A stretch of 5,511 bases of DNA, taken from Fibrobacteria bacterium GUT77 (lineage in GTDB: Bacteria > Fibrobacterota > Chitinivibrionia > Chitinivibrionales > Chitinispirillaceae). How positions within the stretch are numbered: the stretch's first letter is position 1; each line of letters begins with the position of its first letter. The DNA is taken from contig LIUJ01000042.1 in NCBI GenBank assembly GCA_001462255.1, forward strand, positions 1 through 5,511. The letters are read 5' to 3'. The translations under genes and the position numbers were made by a program. A model generated the notes under the pieces. It was given only the letters and a program-made list of their open reading frames with translations, was not told the origin of the DNA and ran no database searches. Shown here in pieces: positions 4,291 through 5,511 of this stretch.

Positions 4291-5511
4291 CTACCGGCTC
4301 GCCCGCGCCTCCGCGCTTTCGCTTCCTCCGTCTTTGATTATCCCGTTGATACGCTCCGCCGGCGGGTCGGCGGGCGGGTTGTTTTGGCCGAATAGGCGTA
4401 CCGTTGCGCTCACGCCGTTTTGTGTCGATCCTGACGGCATGGAGAGCAGTACGTAGTAGGCGCCCTTGTCCAACTCTTTGAATATTTGGCTGCCGTAGGC
4501 GATCTCTTTTCCCTTCGTGTCAAGCAACGCGGCTTCTACGGCTTGGCCTTGCGTCGACAGTCCTATGCCTACGTTGTTCTTCTTGGACAACTCAAATTTT
4601 GCCAATCTGTTCTGCGTCGCCATAAGTTGCGCTAAAAGCGGTTTCTCTTCCGTCAACCGCAGTATCGGATAGAGACCGACTGTCAGCGGTATGCCGAAGA
4701 GCGATCCTGACGTCAGCGGTTTTATGCCGACTACGTGCTTGCCCGCCGGTAGGGGTATGTCCCAGCGGAGATTTTCCCAAAACTCTTGGTAGTAGTTGAT
4801 TTTGTCGTCGGTGGCGACCATCGCCGCGGCGGGCGTCGCGGCGCTTATGCTCACGTGGGTCGGTTCTGAAAGTTCTACGACAAACAGGTTCGTGCCGTGC
4901 GCCATCGTTACGCGCGAAATTTCCTTTATGACGGGGACGCTGTCTTTTTTCCCGACCGGCTCGCCCCATCGGCACGCGTTTTGCGCGGAGAGGTTGTTGT
5001 CGTCCTTGCACAGCCTGATTTTTCCCGTGCCGGCGTTGTAGTTGATCAACAAAATCCCGCTTTCGCCGGTCAACTTGCCGCCGTCTTTCACGCTTTGCGT
5101 CAGCGCGCCAGATCTGTTGACCCAATCCACACTCTCTATAGAGCCCGACCAATACAGGCGTAGCGCTTGTTTCGTGCCGTTTTTCACTCGTAGCGCTTCC
5201 CTCGTGTCCGTCGGTTGGTATTTTACCGATTCCGTCCCGGCGGTCAGCACGCCGTTTTGGACGTCGCTTTTCTTGTTTGCCTGCGGCGACGCGTACGTTT
5301 CCAACTCTATCGCGCCGTCGTCGCCGCTTTCGCCGTCGGCTTTACCGAATAGGAAGAATCTTCCCCCGGTCGGCGTTACGGTATACTGCGCCCCGTCGTC
5401 GCCGCCGTAGTACATATCCCGTCTGCCGTCTGGCGACACGTACGCAACCCCGGCGCGCGGCGAGAGTTTTACGGTTACTGTGGGGGCGCCGCTTCCCGTT
5501 ACGCGGTATTC
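4291..5511 (-). CDS. C-terminal part of a large, probably exported beta-rich protein, function unknown
   Basis: 406 residues are visible before the TAG at 4291. The frame stays open to the right edge, so a GTG at 5439 within it is probably internal and the true start lies outside. I do not recognise a family. The sequence is rich in Gly, Ser, Thr and Asp with alternating hydrophobic residues, typical of extracellular beta-sandwich proteins. Cys168 and Cys180 flank a 13-residue loop and could form a disulfide, which fits export. Two stretches, about 206-283 and 303-375, share a plan: hydrophobic strands, then a PAGKHVVGI or KGAYYVLLS turn-strand, then a closing strand (PLTVGLYPI, SATVRLFG). 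This resembles tandem PPC-like (pre-peptidase C-terminal) domains, but that is inferred by eye. The last 30 residues are Pro-, Glu- and Ala-rich and probably disordered. No membrane helix is visible. The FISUMP gene follows 89 nt later. Confidence 0.8.
   Translation of the reverse strand, partial: EYRVTGSGAPTVTVKLSPRAGVAYVSPDGRRDMYYGGDDGAQYTVTPTGGRFFLFGKADGESGDDGAIELETYASPQANKKSDVQNGVLTAGTESVKYQPTDTREALRVKNGTKQALRLYWSGSIESVDWVNRSGALTQSVKDGGKLTGESGILLINYNAGTGKIRLCKDDNNLSAQNACRWGEPVGKKDSVPVIKEISRVTMAHGTNLFVVELSEPTHVSISAATPAAAMVATDDKINYYQEFWENLRWDIPLPAGKHVVGIKPLTSGSLFGIPLTVGLYPILRLTEEKPLLAQLMATQNRLAKFELSKKNNVGIGLSTQGQAVEAALLDTKGKEIAYGSQIFKELDKGAYYVLLSMPSGSTQNGVSATVRLFGQNNPPADPPAERINGIIKDGGSESAEARASR

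Noticed and set aside
5437..5439. GTG at 5439 as the start of the large gene
   Set aside because: The frame continues open to the window edge with similar sequence character and no clear binding site before the GTG, so the gene is better read as truncated.

Overview
All four genes in this window lie on the minus strand, so transcription runs from right to left. From the right edge they are: the C-terminal part of a large, probably exported, beta-rich protein of unknown function (4291-5511, N-terminus cut off); a small secreted protein with the Fibrobacter succinogenes major paralogous (FISUMP, Fib_succ_major) domain (3572-4201); a small serine site-specific recombinase of the resolvase/invertase type (2730-3335); and a nearly complete cas3 encoding a fused HD-nuclease/helicase (1-2355, C-terminus cut off at the left edge). 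No RNA gene, CRISPR array or recognisable insertion sequence lies inside the window.

The FISUMP domain is greatly expanded in Fibrobacterota and also occurs in Bacteroidota and some other phyla. Together with the GC-rich secreted gene beside it, it points to a Fibrobacterota-like host. That is an inference from one domain family, not a placement.

Base composition splits the window. In hand-counted lines the two right-hand genes are GC-rich (the large gene about 55-70% GC), cas3 is about 40% and the spacer in front of cas3 is below 30%. The recombinase sits at the junction and is itself mixed. The simplest reading is a CRISPR-Cas locus of foreign origin set beside resident surface-protein genes, with a recombinase at the border.

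Cas3 keeps every HD and helicase motif I looked for and should be active. Its sequence style and its likely position as first gene of a leftward operon fit a type I-C system best; the Cascade genes, adaptation genes and array would then lie beyond the left edge. The 374-bp spacer between recombinase and cas3 holds a strong hairpin just after the recombinase stop and two copies of an A-tract plus TTGACATTAG element, one of them placed as a cas3 promoter. The most interesting open points are this spacer, the recombinase at the composition border, and the truncated tandem beta-domain protein. I see no clear evidence for a wholly new system.
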